A stretch of 64,000 nucleotides of DNA from Rhabdophis nuchalis (GCA_039707465.1 CM077647.1:179733776-179797775); one strand, 5' to 3'; shown: positions 1-11,680, counted from the stretch's first letter. Numbers and translations are program-made. Notes: a model not told the origin generated them from the letters alone.

Positions 1-375
1 ACTCCGGCCCCTTTCAGATGGGTTGGACTTCAACTCCCAGAATTCTCCCACGCTGGAAGACTCGAAGCCCACCCGTCTTAAAGGGACCAAGGTTGGAAAA
101 ACACGATCCTGCAAAGAATCTATATGTCAACTCTCCGTGTTGACATTCCCCCGCATAGCTGGGGTTGAGATGGGTGTATCTACTGGGTAATGTGATTTAT
201 GACACAGACTGAGGGGAGGAAAGGAACAGGGGCAAAGTTCAGAAGCGGTGAAAGAGAGCCAAGAAATGGCTGCGAATAAATCTTGCCTAATGAAGCTGTT
301 AATAAATCCCTGGTTTTTGTATTAAAACATTGGCGGAAACTTGACAGACAGCCATTTCTTTCTTTCCGTGTTGAC

Positions 376-513
376 ACTATATATATAAAAACGTGTGTGC
401 GTGTACATGTGTTCCAGCATAACTCTGGAACGCCTGGAGCAATTTCAACCAAACTTGGTACACAGATGACTATCTATAAATAAATACCCGGGCAACGCCG
501 GGTCATCGGCTAG
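376..513 (+). mobile_element. Helitron-like non-autonomous element, 3' end
   Basis: Begins near CTATATATATAAAAACGTG and runs through the 'tccagcataactctggaac' region typical of vertebrate Helitrons. It ends with a GC hairpin (486-503, CCCGG/CCGGG stem) followed by CTAG (510-513) and T, the canonical Helitron terminus. About 140 bp, internally deleted. Confidence 0.7.
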
Positions 514-563
514 TAAGGAATAACCCGATGTATGAATTCAGACTTTACGTTAGCTGCTCAGCA

Positions 564-885
564 TAGTCCTCGATGTACGACCACAACTGAGGCCAACATT
601 TCTGTCGCTAAGCAGGGTTTTGCCCTGTTTTGCAAACTTTCTGGCCGCAGTTGTTATGTGAATCTGGTTTGACTCTCCTTATCAGGAGGTCACAAAAGGC
701 GATCCCCTAACCCCAGGACATTGCAACCGTCATAAATAGGAATCACTGGCCAAGCGCCCGAATTTGGATCATGTGACGCCGCAACGGTCAGTAAGTGTGA
801 AAAACGATCGTGAGGTCGTTCTTTTTAGAGAAACTTGAAACTTCGTAGGGACACTAAACAAATGGTTGTAAGTCAAGGACTATCC
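564..885. repeat. Palindromic 'agtcctcgacttac' MITE-like element
   Basis: Inverted ends (agtcctcga... / ...gtaagtcaaggact) around a conserved interior with 'gtgacgccgcaacggtc'. The same family recurs at 3029-3228 plus 3640-3743, 19130-19474, 40250-40615, 44460-44725, 44950-45278, 46257-46450, 49092-49137, 49895-50205 and 61795-62150. Confidence 0.7.
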
Positions 886-1011
886 GTATTATATTTTGCC
901 AAAAATATCCCCAAACAAGCCCTCACTCAATACCCCAGCTCTGCTTGTAGGGGAGGATGGGAGCTGGAGTCCAACCTGGAAGAATAGGTGATGGGGAAGG
1001 TTCGCGTAAAA

Positions 1012-1345
1012 GGTTTAAAGGCAAAAGTTCCCCTTGCACATCTGTGCTAGTCGTTCCCGACTCTAGGGGGCGGTGCTCATCTCCGTTTCAAAGCCGAAGA
1101 GCAAGTGCTGTCCGAGGACGTCTCCGTGGTCATGTGGCCGGCATGACTCAATGCCGAAGGCGCATGGGACGCTGTTAACCTTCCCACGAAAGGCGGTTCC
1201 TATTTTTCGAACTGCTAGGTTGGCAGAAGGTGGGACAAGTCACGGGAGCTCACTCCATTATGTGGCGCTAGGGATTCGAACCGCTGAACTGCCGACCTTT
1301 CTGACCGACAAGCTCAGCGTCTTAGCCACTGGGCCACTGCTCCCT
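1012..1345 (-). mobile_element. tRNA-derived SINE (copy 1)
   Basis: On the minus strand it starts with a tRNA-like head: an A box (GTGGCCCAGTGG) near 1340-1325 and a B box GGTTCGAATCCC near 1270. It then has a body with CGCCTTCGGCATTGAGTC. The second copy at 2615-2955 is about as long, which rules out a functional tRNA gene. Confidence 0.8.
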
Positions 1346-1435
1346 ATTAACTAAGATATTGGGAGGAGGGCAAAGGGGGCATTATGGCTGTTGGAACCCA
1401 TTCGATGGGGCTTCACTGACGTTGAGAAGTCAAAC

Positions 1436-1645
1436 CTGGTTAAGGGCCACCTCCAGCATCACAGTGAGTGACAGGTTGCTGTGGAAAAGGGGGATGCAGT
1501 CCGTAATGTAGAGGCACTCGGGGGGCCCAGCTGTCGGCCGGCGCTTTGGAGCCAGGAGAAGTCCGTTCACCGCTACGTGGGGATAGCGAGCCGCATGGAG
1601 GCACATCTTGACGTACGCCCGAGGCGAGATCTCCACTTCGCCCAT
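1436..1645 (-). CDS. EMC9: EMC9, first coding exon (gene continues left of the window)
   Basis: Codes for the N-terminus of ER membrane protein complex subunit 9, a cytosolic-side subunit of the EMC, which inserts and folds membrane proteins at the ER. The exon starts MGEVEIS and continues with AYVKMCLHAARYPH, AVNGLLLAP, then TDCIPLFHS and MLEVALNQ, the opening of the MPN-like EMC8/EMC9 fold. The alanine-rich EMC9 form fits better than EMC8. ATG is at 1645. A TTG further upstream in frame is not needed. The sequence just before the ATG (TTTTTTGCTCGGCAG) looks like a 3' splice site, so a non-coding first exon is likely upstream. The exon ends NQ before a weak donor, GTTTGA. I found no second coding exon between 1 and 1435, so the window begins inside intron 1. 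EMC9 next to PSME2, both on the same strand, matches mammalian gene order. The recognition is from memory of the family, with no search run. Confidence 0.93.
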
Positions 1646-1764
1646 CCTGCCGAGCAAAAAACGACTTGGCGTGAGGCTGCTTCGGCCAGAAACGAGGTCT
1701 CGGGTGGCTATCCTAAGACCCCAACCTCTGGTCTACGCCACCAGTTGACCCTAGGGCTGTAGAA

Positions 1765-2338
1765 CAGGGGTCAGCAACCTGCAGCTCTGCAGCCGGATGT
1801 GGCTCTTTTATCCCCCTGCTGTGGCTCTGGAGCCGCATGTGGATTTTTTTATCCCCCTGCTGCAGCTCTGGAGCCGCATGTGGCTCTTTTATCCCCCTGC
1901 TGAGGCTCCAGAGCGGCATGTGGCTCTTTTATCCCCCTGCTATGGCTCTGGAGCCACATGTGGCTCTTTTATCCCCCTGCTATGGCTCTGGAGCCACATG
2001 TGGCTCTTTTATCCCCCTGCTGCGGCTCTGGAGCTGCATGTGGCTCTTTTATCCCCCTGCTGCGGCTCTGGAGCTGCATGTGGCTTTTATCCCCCTGCTG
2101 GGGCTCCGGAGCCGCATGTGGCTCTTTTATCCCCCTGCTGCAGCTCTCTGTCGCCGATTGGCTCCACGATTGACAGGGTTTGGGCTTTTGGTTAAGACAG
2201 GTAGAGAGAACAGGAAGCCGCACTAGGAGAAGACTCTATGGTGGGGGAACCGGATTTCCAGTCGGCTCCGGAATTGAACAGGGGGCTTCCGGTTAGGACC
2301 TTTGTGGCTCTTTGAGTGTTTAAGGTTGCCGACCCCTG
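1765..2338. mobile_element. Non-autonomous hAT DNA transposon with internal minisatellite
   Basis: Terminal inverted repeats CAGGGGTCAGCAACCT and AGGTTGCCGACCCCTG match 15/16. They are flanked by an 8-bp target duplication, ctgtagaa (1757-1764) and ctgtagat (2339-2346), 7/8 identical. These are hAT hallmarks. The interior holds about nine tandem 38-40-bp units. Confidence 0.88.
1795..2150. repeat. About 40-bp minisatellite inside the hAT element
   Basis: Tandem units of the form tgtggctcttttatccccct plus gctgyggctctggagccgca, about nine copies with point changes. One unit is shorter. Several overlapping Leu/Pro-rich frames here are repeat translations. Confidence 0.9.
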
Positions 2339-2614
2339 CTGTAGATGATAGAAGCTGGACTTGGCCCCATCTGGATAGGACCCAACAGCCATCCCACCTG
2401 AATTCTTCAGATGTTCCTCTCGTCTTCCAGTTCCAAATGCTTCTTGGGATGTCCAAATGGGGAAACTTGACTCTGGGGTTACAAGGAGAAGATCCAGCGA
2501 TATAAAATTAAAATGTAGTACAATATAATATATGGCATGATATATATTATACATAACAAAATTGCCAAATCCAGTTTGAATATGTGGCTGAACATAATAT
2601 ATGATTATTATTAT

Positions 2615-2955
2615 AGTAAGGTAAAGGTTTCCTTCGCACAGCTGTGCCAGTCGTTCCCGACTCTAGAGGGCGGTGCTCATCTCAGTTTCAAAGCCGAAGA
2701 CGTCTCTGTGGTCATGTGGCCGGCATGATTCAACGCCGAAGGCGCACGGAACGCTGTTCCCTCCCCACCAAAGGTGGTCCCTATTTTTCTGCTTGCATTT
2801 TTTACATGCTTTCGAACTACTACTAGGTTGGCAGAAGCTGGGACAAGTCACGGGAGCTCCCTCCATTATGCGGCGCTAGGGATTCGAACCGCCAAACTGG
2901 CGATCTTTCAGATCGACAAGCTCAGCCTCTTAAGCCACTGAGCCACCACGTCCCT
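2615..2955 (-). mobile_element. tRNA-derived SINE (copy 2)
   Basis: Same family and orientation as 1012-1345, with GGATTCGAACCGC (B box complement) near 2879 and an A-box-like end near 2950. Flanked by AT-rich DNA. Confidence 0.8.
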
Positions 2956-3227
2956 ATAGTATAGTACAGCATATCATATATTGTTATATATATATGATAT
3001 GTTTCAGGACCCAACTATATCATATTGTTAGTCCTTGACTTACAGTAATGTTACAACAGCACTGAAAAAAGGCCCTTAGGACTGCGTTTCACTTTTACGA
3101 CCGCTGCAGCATTACCACGGTCATGTGATCAAAATCCAGACACTTGTGCAACTGGCTCGTATTTACGACGGTCGCAGTGTCCCTGTGACGCCTTTTGGCA
3201 CGAAAAGTCAACGAGGAAGCCAGTTGT

Positions 3228-3640
3228 TGGGAATTGGATTAAAATGGAAATGGATAAGAATTGAAGCACTAAAGAGGAGATGCGTAATATAATGAGAATT
3301 ATATCAACTTGATAAATGCGAGAGAGATTATTAACCCCGTTAGCTTTAACTGGATCAATGCAAATGGAAACTTAGTTAAACTTGTTAATATGTAATAGAG
3401 AAATGTTTAGCTAGAACAAGAAAGATAGATGGAGGTAGAGATAAAGATGAGGAATTAGGGCATTTTTTGAATGTATATGTTTGAACAATATAATAAGGAT
3501 TAGTTATGTTTGGGAAATGTGATAAGAGATTATTAATATTGTGATTGAACGATACCCAGAACCAATTCTGTTCACACCCAATATAAATGGATAACTTAAA
3601 AAATAATAATAAAGATATATATTTGAAAACAACAGCAAGA
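3228..3640. other. AT-rich insertion inside a MITE-like element
   Basis: Splits the element at 3029-3743. Compositionally it resembles a LINE 3' UTR, but no coding match was seen. Identity is unresolved. Confidence 0.35.
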
Positions 3641-3769
3641 ACTGGGTTACTAACTTAAGAGCTGCAGTGATTCCTTTAACAATTGCAGCAAGGTTGTAAA
3701 ATGGGGCAAAATTCAGTGGTGGTGATAAGTCAAGGACTACCTGTATAGTACTATGTAATGATTAATAAA

Positions 3770-5115
3770 TATAATCATGCAATATAATAATATCATATCA
3801 TATCATACAATATAAACATAATACAATAAACATAATATAAATATAACATGATGATATCTTATAATATATCATATAATATAAATATAATATAATACAAAAC
3901 ATAATATAGTAAATATAATACGCTATGATGTGATATGATATCTTATAATAATATAGTATACAATATAAATATTACAATACAATACAAAACATAATATGGT
4001 AAATATAATATGATATATATGATATGATATCATAATAATATATCATGTAATATAAATATTACAATACAAAACATAGTATAGTAAATATAATATGATATCT
4101 GATATGATATATCTTATAATATTTTATCATGTAATATAAATATTACAATACAATACAAAACATAATGTAGTAAATATAATATGATATATGATGATATACC
4201 TTAATAATATTTTATGATATAATATAAATATTACAATACAATACAAAACATAATGTAGTAAATATAATATGATATATGATATGATATAATAATATATCAT
4301 ATAATATAAATATTACAATACAATACAAAACATAATATGGTAAATATAATATGATATATATGATATATCATAATAATATATCATGTAATATAAATATTAC
4401 AATACAAAACATAGTATAGTAAATATAATATGATATATGATATGATATATCTTATAATAATATTTTATCATGTAATATAAATATTACAATACAATACAAA
4501 ACATAATGTAGTAAATATAATATGATATATGATGATATATCTTAATAATATTTTATGATATAATATAAATATTACAATACAATACAAAACATAATGTAGT
4601 AAATATAATATGATATATGATATGATATAATAATATACCATATAATATAAATATTACAATACAATACAAAACATAATGTAGTAAATATAATATGATATAT
4701 GATATGATATATCTTAATAATATTTTATGATATAATATAAATATTACAATACAATACAAAACATAATGTAGTAAATATAATTATATATGATATGATATAA
4801 TAATATATCATATAATATAAATATTACAATACAACACAAAACATATAGTAAATATAATATGATATATTATATGATATATTATAATAATATAATGTCATAT
4901 AAATATAACACAATACAAAACATTATAGTAAATATAATATTATATATCATAATATAATATAATATAATATAAATATTACAATACAACACAAAACATAATA
5001 TAGTAAATATAATATGATATATGATATGATATATTATAATAATATAATGTCATATAATATAAATATAATAAAATACAAAACATAATATATGTATGATATG
5101 ATATAATATAATATA
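3770..5115. repeat. AT-rich satellite, about 82-bp unit
   Basis: Repeated block 'aatataaatattacaatac' followed by 'aaaacataatgtagtaaata' and 'gatatatgatatgatata', about 15 copies with indels. It lies in the EMC9 5' intron or upstream region. Confidence 0.88.
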
Positions 5116-5119
5116 ATCC

Positions 5120-5560
5120 CCAGCAGTCCACTGAACTCCCCCGTCCGGACCTTCAGACTGCTCCTGTCACTATTCACAGACTACAACACCCATCGCCCAC
5201 AGCCCACCCGAGGATGATGGGTGCGGTAGTCCCGCGCACACTTACCCCCCTTTCGCCGTCCCTGCGCAGGTGCCGGTCAAGCTCCGCCCAGTGCCGAATG
5301 TCTCACCGAACGCCTCCGGATTGGTCAAGCAAAAATCCAATCAGAGCCCAGCTTCTGCGACAGCCCGCTTCTCTTTCTCTCCCGCTCATTGGGCGCGGTC
5401 GGCCCCGAGCTCTGATTGGCCGGAAGTTTCTTCTTTCAACCGACGCCCTCTTAACATTCTTTTACCACGCCATGTGACAAGCCACAACATCGTCGCCCTT
5501 CGATCACTTCCGGCCTTCAGTTGACCTCTTCCCTCTCCTTCCTCCTCTCCAAATGCCGTC
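5120..5560 (-). promoter_or_regulatory. CCAAT/ETS-rich promoter candidate, probably EMC9
   Basis: This is a GC-rich island in AT-rich surroundings. It has four CCAAT boxes in both orientations (about 5320, 5337, 5398 and 5415) and ETS-type CGGAAGT/ACTTCCGG sites at about 5421 and 5505. It also has two ACTACAAC-like motifs (5180-5215). Such clusters mark housekeeping promoters. It lies 3.5 kb upstream of the EMC9 coding exon on the minus strand, with no other gene start nearby, so a non-coding EMC9 exon 1 here is the simplest reading. The transcription start is not determined. Confidence 0.5.
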
Positions 5561-5835
5561 GGGAAAAAGTCCGCTCTATGTTTCTATGGCGATTCTATGA
5601 TTCTGGCCCTCGGGATTTCCCCTGCGGAAAGAGGCTCGACCATAGAGGTAAAATGTCTAGAAGGACTGTATTTACCGGAAGTGCCATCGATACTGATGTT
5701 CCCTCTTCCTTTGTCTCTTCGCCGTCCTGGAACCATAGAGCAGTCTGCCAAAATGGCTTCCTTGGGCAAAAACCATAGAGTTTAATAGCCCCTAAACACC
5801 CCCCCCCAAAAAAAACCCCATCAACCACTGCTCTG

Positions 5836-6125
5836 AAATGATGGGAGTTGTAGTCAACTCAGAGTCCTACGAAATGTCAGTTTGGGGTTATAAATGCCAA
5901 CAGGTGGAGCTTTCTGAAGCCTATTGTCATAGCTAGAAAAGCTGCACCTGTTGAGCTTCAGGCTAAGGCTAAAATAAATTTAAATCCCTATTTTTAGTTA
6001 TTTAGACATTTAATGTTCAACAGACAGAATAACAAGAGTTGGAAGGCACCTTGCCCCTACCTAGGATTGAACTCACAACCTCCTGATTGGGAGTCAAGAG
6101 CTCCACCTCTAGGCCACATATCCAG
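5836..6125. repeat. Mixed old repeats, including a SINE head remnant
   Basis: 5836-5855 is an actacaactcccatc-type motif. 6055-6120 is the tRNA-like part (aggattgaactcacaacctc, ctccacctctaggccaca) of the second SINE family seen intact at 22130-22400 and 50226-50455. Confidence 0.5.
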
Positions 6126-6261
6126 TGCATTTATGGCACAAAGCTTGAAAATGGCTGGATCCAGTCCCCTAGGCACTAAAAAGGAAGCATTTGCTTCTTC
6201 GCAATTCTCAAACTATTTCATTTAAATCAGTATTATTTTTTCCCAACCTGGGTAAACTTTA

Positions 6262-6344
6262 GAGATGGGTGGACTTCCACTCCCAGAATCCTCCACCCAG
6301 CCTGGTTAGCTGGCGGATTCTGGGAGTTGCAGTCCACCCATCTT
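6262..6344. repeat. Palindromic 'actcccagaatyc' element
   Basis: Inverted arms ggtggacttccactcccag and ctgggagttgcagtccacc flank about 40 bp. This is a common squamate foldback element. Other copies: 29215-29304, 41505-41575, 41620-41660, 44340-44412, 45670-46215 (tandem) and 54780-54808 (half). Confidence 0.75.
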
Positions 6345-6364
6345 AATTAGAGTTGACCATCTCA

Positions 6365-6905
6365 AGAGTTGACCCCGACCTTCGCACCATCACGGACCTA
6401 CTCCTCTTCCGCTGGACTCTAAAAACACATCTGTTCCATGTGGCTGGCCTGGCATAGTTTTTTTTTTTTAATTGATATAATCCTGATTTATTTATTTATT
6501 TGGATTTATTGACCTCCCCCTCTCTCCGAAGGGACTCGGGGCGGTGTACAAGAATTTAAAAGCATATACATAAAACAATTATAAATAATTAAAACTAAAT
6601 TAAATGTTTTACCCTGTGTTAAAATATCTCGTTTAAATTTATAGCTTAAAAACCCAATTAGGTAATATTTATTACAACTAGACTGGTACGGTAGAATTAG
6701 GTTATAATAATTATATATTATAATTATATAATTGATTATAATAATTTTAATTGCTTTTAAGTATAATTTTTAGCACAGACCCACTATATTTAATCTATTT
6801 TTAACTTTGATATTGTCATTGTGTGTACTATTCTTTCTGTGCACCGCCCTGAGTCCCTCTGGGGAGATAGGGCGGTATAACAAATGCGAATAAATAAATA
6901 AATAA
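6365..6905 (+). mobile_element. L2-clade LINE 3' end, interrupted by an opposite L2 3' end
   Basis: 6365-6455 encodes the L2 C-terminal motif (LRTITDLLLFRW.LKTHLFHVAGLA). The 3' UTR end 'gtgcaccgccctgagtccct' with an (ataa)n tail is at 6840-6905. A minus-strand L2 3' end (6483-6700, 'gactcggggcggtgtacaag') is inserted between. Confidence 0.75.
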
Positions 6906-7069
6906 ATAAAAATGCTGCTTTAAGAATGAAGAGTTTTTGTACGATTTCTAAAGCACAATTTCATTTTTCAAAGAACAGAACTGGAAGCCGATTTCTATCA
7001 CCTGACCGTCCTATTCCTATTTTGCTTTTGGCATCTTATATTGGTCAAGACTATTTCAGGGTGGAAGCT

Positions 7070-7725
7070 TTTTTTTTTTTAAAAAGTTTTTTATAATAAA
7101 TTTTATTTACAAACATATAAAATACATATAAAATTCACTCACACAAAACTTAAGACATACACTACATTTACACCATACAATACGAACAAGGAGCTTCCTG
7201 TTCTTTCTAATAGCAATTGTTAATCAAAGCCGCTCATCTTATATTGTATCTATCTTATATTCCCCTTCTGTTATATTTCATTTGGATTTCACCATTCTAA
7301 ACCCTCTTATTTTACTCATAACTACTGTTTTTAAGTTTTGCTGTATTCCTTCATTAGTTCCTGTTTCTTTCCTCCTTTCCTCCATCCGCCTATACCATTT
7401 ATCCCATATCTGATAGAATTCTGATTCTTCTTTTCCCTGGATTTCTTGAGTTAATTTGTCCATTTCAACACAGTCCATAACCTTTCCTATTATTTCATCT
7501 TTGCTTGGAATTAGTTTATTTTTCCATTTCTGGGCAAAAGCAATCCTTGCCGCCGTAATTATATGCATTAATAAATACTGGATTTCTTTTTTATATTTCG
7601 CAGACACCATTCCTAATAGGAAGACTTCAGGTTTCCATTCTATTTTAACTCCTGTTATTGCCTCCAGCCAATTTTTAATCCTTTCCCAAAAATTTTTGGT
7701 CTCCTTACAGGGCCTAATTAGTGGA
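7070..7725 (-). mobile_element. L1 LINE 3' end (ORF2 C-terminus)
   Basis: The minus-strand frame contains CKETKNFWERIKNWLEAITG and KEESEFYQIWDKWYRRME, typical of the end of L1 ORF2. A 3' UTR and A-rich tail run to about 7070 (poly-T on the plus strand). 5'-truncated. Confidence 0.75.
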
Positions 7726-8130
7726 CTAGTGCTTGAGGAAGGATTGTTCAATCCACCCACAAGCTATTTCCTTAGTTTTCCATTCTCAAACGACTTGCAA
7801 ACACAGTGGCTTCTACTATGGTGGTTCTGAGTGGAAGGAAAATAAATAAGTATTTCTATTTTAATATTCATCAGGAAAGATCAAGGCAAGGGGAAATAAA
7901 TTAGGCCATTTAGCTATGGATTTGAAACAACACCTGCGTCAGACACGTTCATTCAGAGGGCAGAGTATTTTAAAATCCTCTTGTTTCAGGTTCCATGTTC
8001 GCTTTTGATTCCCCAAAGGACATTTATACTGAACTCAGACAGGGATAATCTCTATCAACCTGATTAGAACAATCTCCCAGGGATAGTATGAAGTAGACTG
8101 GCCTGGCCTAATCTTCCGAGAACATCGACT
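7726..8130. other. Region with no recognised feature
   Basis: I see no coding exon, tandem repeat or familiar element here. The sequence is moderately AT-rich and looks like intergenic DNA or very old repeats. Confidence 0.4.
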
Positions 8131-9250
8131 GGTTTTTAAATTGAATTAGATTTTATTGGGGTTTTAATTGTTCTTAGCACAGGTTGGGTTAATTTTTATC
8201 GTTGGATTTATATAACCGCACCCTCTCCCCAAAGGGACCCGGGGCGGTGCACAGGAATTTAAAACACACAATATCACAATTATAAATAATTAATACCAAA
8301 TTGAATAAATTATCCCTGTGCTAAAAATTGAAAAATATTAAAACATAACCCCATCTAAAACCCAATTAAAACAATTTATGGTACAGACTGTAGGCTAGGT
8401 AAATAGCTTAGGCCAAGCCGGCCTGATGGAACAAGAGTGTCTTTAATTTCTGGCGGAAGGTGCGGAGGTCCGTGGTTGTTCTAAGGTCGGGGGGGTAGGT
8501 CGTTCCAGAGGGTTGGGCTCACCACAGAGAAGGCCCTTCCCCTGGGCGTCACCCGCTGGCACTGCCTAGTGGACGGCACCCGGAGAAGTCCCTCTCTGTG
8601 GGAGCGGATCGGCCGCAGGGATGTATGGGGTAGGATGCGGTCTCGCAGGTAACTAGGTCCCGTGCCATGGAGCGCTTTAAAGATGGTAATCAACACCTTG
8701 AAGCGCACCCGAAAGACCACAGGTAGCCAGTGCAGCTCGCGCAGGAGCGGTGTTACATGGGAATACCTGGACGTTCCCAAGATCGCCCGCGCGGCCGCAT
8801 TCTGGACCAGCTGTAGTCCTCGGGTGCACCCCAAGGAGAGCCCCATGTAGAGAGCATTGCAGTAGTCTAGCCAGGATGTCACAAGCGCGTGAGTGACTGT
8901 GCGAAGGGCGTCCCGATCCAATAAGGGACGCAACTGCCGCACCAGGCGTACCTGGTGGAATGCCCCCCTGGCCACGGCCGTCACGTGATCTTGCATAGAC
9001 AGCCGGGTATCCAGGAGGACGCCTAAGTTGCGTGCCCGATCCACGGGGGCCAGATGTTCGCCCCCTATGGCCAGTGATGGAATCAACTGGTTGTACCGGG
9101 ACGCCGGAAACCACAGCCACTCGGTCTTGGATGGGTTGAGTTTGAGTCTGTTATCTCCCATCCAGATCCGTATGGCTTCCAGACATCGGGACATCACTTC
9201 GACGGCATCGTTGGGGTGGAAAAGTACAGCTGCGTATCGTCAGCGTAGAT
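8130..9250 (-). mobile_element. L2-clade LINE, RT C-terminal half and 3' UTR
   Basis: The minus-strand frame begins at the RT active site YADDTQLYF (about 9245). It continues with LKLNPSKTE, ARNLGVLLDT, LVQNAAARAILGTSRYSHVT and [15 protein letters not shown], all L2-clade signatures. It is 5'-truncated. A plus-strand L2 3' end (about 9258-9400) abuts it. Confidence 0.88.
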
Positions 9251-9680
9251 ATTATAAGATTTAATACGTTTTTAATATTTATGATATATTTATTACCGGT
9301 TTTTTAATGTATATGCGTGGTTTTATTTTCCTGGGCACCGCCCCGAGTTCCTTTTTGGGAGAATGGGGCGGTATACAAATTTAATAAAATGAACAATGAA
9401 AATGAAAAATAATTAAGGTTGCACGTTGAAAAGCTCTTTTTTAAAAAAAGGGATTGGAGAAAAAATTCTGGTTGAGAAAGATTCCCTCCTACCTTTGCCT
9501 AGAATAGTGATACAAAACCCCAAAACTCCGTATGTTTCCGGAGTGCTGGAAACCCCAAAACCAGCTGGCCGGTGCCCTTGTGCATGCTGGCCAGCTGGTC
9601 TTCATGTTTCTAGAGCACCCGAAAACCAGCTGGCTGGTGTGCATATGCCTGATTTTGGGGCGTATTTCAAGCCGTTTTCA

Positions 9681-10259
9681 ATACAATACAATAGCAGAGT
9701 TGGAAGGGACCTTGTAGGTCTTCTAGTCCAACCCCCTGCGTGGGCAGGAACCTTATACCATTTCAGACAAATGGCTGTCTAACAACTTCTTAAAGACTTC
9801 CAGGGTTGGGGCATTCGCAACTTCTGGAGGCAAGCTGTTCCAGAGGTTAATTGTTCTGTCAGGAAATTTCTCCTTAGTTCTAAGTTGCTTCTCTCCTTGA
9901 TTAGTTTCCACCCATTGCTTCTTGTCCTGCCCCCAGGTGCCTTGGAGAATACTTTGACTCCCTCTTGTTTGTGGCACCCTCTGAGATATCGGAACACTGC
10001 TATCATGTCTCCCCTGGTCCTTCTCTTCATCAGACTAGACATACCCAGCTCGTGCAACCGTTCTTCATATATTTTAGTCTCCAGTCCCCTAATCATCTTG
10101 GTTGCTCTTCTCTGCACTCTTTCCAGAGTCTCCACGTCTTTTCTACATCGTGGCGACCAAAACTGTATGCAGTATTCCAAGTGTGGCCTTCCCAAGGCAC
10201 TATACAGTGGCATTAACACTTCACGTGATCTAGATTCTATCCCTGTTTATGCAGCCTAG
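9681..10259 (-). mobile_element. CR1 LINE, 3' part (left piece, split by DIRS)
   Basis: The minus-strand frame carries [33 protein letters not shown] and [22 protein letters not shown]1 hallmarks. The 3' end at about 9681 reads into the usual 'ggttggactagaagacc' tail. Continuity with 16160-16400 shows that the DIRS element inserted into it. Confidence 0.9.
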
Positions 10260-10292
10260 AACGACCGTTGACTTACCTGAACGGTCCTTCTA

Positions 10293-10409
10293 TGTGTGCT
10301 GCGAAGGGGAATCCAAAGCATGGGTTTAACATAGCCTTCTAGCCTAGAGACGACTGAGTTATTTGAATAGATGGCCACACCTCCTCCTTCCGCACATGCT
10401 CAGTTTATT
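10293..10409 (-). repeat. DIRS 3' inverted terminal repeat
   Basis: Reverse complement of 16039-16156 with only a few differences (gctgcgaagggg against gctgctttgggg). The element extends 30 bp further left, to 10263, as the usual one-sided extension. Confidence 0.9.
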
Positions 10410-10527
10410 CATACGAAGGGAAGCCGTCTAAGAGTCCAATAGTTCAGAACGACAATGAGCCAAGTCCGGTGATCCGTCACAGTCAGGTAGGAAGGGGCCG
10501 AACAGCCGAAGCCGAACGGGTGGGGTT

Positions 10528-10618
10528 GGATTCCCCTTCGCAGCACACATAGAAGGACCGTTCAGGTAAGTCAACGGTCGTTCTCCTGTGTGCTGCTTTG
10601 GGGAATCCAAAGCATGGG
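10528..10618 (-). repeat. DIRS internal complementary region (ICR)
   Basis: 10528-10584 is the reverse complement of the left end (10258-10314). 10585-10618 is the reverse complement of the right end (16123-16156). An ICR complementary to both termini is diagnostic of DIRS1-type elements and is thought to template circle formation. The junction carries a few extra bases compared with a perfect end-to-end joint. Confidence 0.88.
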
Positions 10619-10638
10619 ACATGCCAAAGCTGTAGACG

Positions 10639-11680
10639 TCAGGGGCGGGAACGAGGCTGTTCAGGAGCTGCAGGTGTGGCCACAACTCTCTGGAGCACTC
10701 TCCGCCCAAAGGCAGCCTCGGCCGAGGCATAAGAGTCAATCCGGTAATGCCGTATAAACGGTGAAGGGGACGACCATGTCGCTGCCCTGCAAATGTCCTC
10801 TACAGATGCCTGCGCCGCCCAAGCCGCGGACGTAGCGGCGCTCCTGGTGGAATGCGGAACGATGCGTCTTGGAGAGGGACGAGAACGGCTGTCATAGGCC
10901 AGAGCAATACAAGCCTTAATCCAGCGCCCTATCGTGTTAGCTGACACCTTCTGACCCATGGAAGTCGGCTGGAACGACACGAATAAGGCCTCTGAACGTC
11001 GGAAGGAAGCCGTGCGTTTAATATATCTACGAAGCGCCCTACGGACGTCCAAGTGATGCCATTGGCGCTCCTGTGGACGGGACGGGTGCGGACAAAAATC
11101 CGGGAGGACGAGTTCCTGCGCCCTGTGGAATGGCGTGTTGACCTTCGGGATGAAGGCCGGGTCCAGACGAAGCACAACCTTGTTCGGATGGAAAATACAA
11201 AGGTCGTCGCGAACTGATAACGCGGCCAGTTCCGAAACCCTCCTCGCGGACGTCACAGCAACCAGGAACGCCGTTTTCAGAGTAAGCAGCCGAAGGCTGA
11301 CAGTTCGAAGGGGTTCGAACGGAGCCGCGGTGAGAGCTTGGAGCACGAGTGGAAGATCCCATGTGGGATAGCGGTGCACGACGGGCGGGCTGATGTTAGA
11401 AGCGCCCCGTATAAAGCTGCGAAACCTGGGATGACGAGCCAGGGATCGAGACCCACCGCAGATCAACACCGTGGATAGCGCCGCCGTCTGCCGACGGAGC
11501 GTGTTGGGAGCAAGTCCTTTGTCCAAGCCCGATTGGAGGAAATCAAGTACCTGTGGAATGGTTGCCCGCAAGGGGTCCACATGCGCCGTGCGACACCAGG
11601 AACAAAAGGCGCGCCAGGTGGCCTCATATATGCGAAGTGTGGACGGGCGCCTGGCCGCTTGTATCGTTGCGATGACCTTC
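10639..11680 (-). CDS. DIRS tyrosine recombinase (YR)
   Basis: Integrates the circular DNA copy. Visible are an N-terminal core-binding part (RPSTLRIYEATWRAFCSW, TLRRQTAAL), the first catalytic Arg in TSARRVSELAAL, the HxxR box in PHSTRSAATSAAW and the tyrosine box near IRHYRIDSYA. The frame stays open upstream to 13536 (965 codons in all). That upstream part overlaps the RT frame, so the YR start is uncertain. Overlap of RT and YR frames is usual in DIRS. Confidence 0.85.

Noticed and set aside
1255..1345. tRNA gene
   Set aside because: A and B boxes belong to a SINE present in two copies here with the same body. The cloverleaf is incomplete.
5521..5828. Short frames after the promoter island as a new gene's first exon
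   Set aside because: No homology recognised, no good donor chosen with confidence, and start codons are in poor context.
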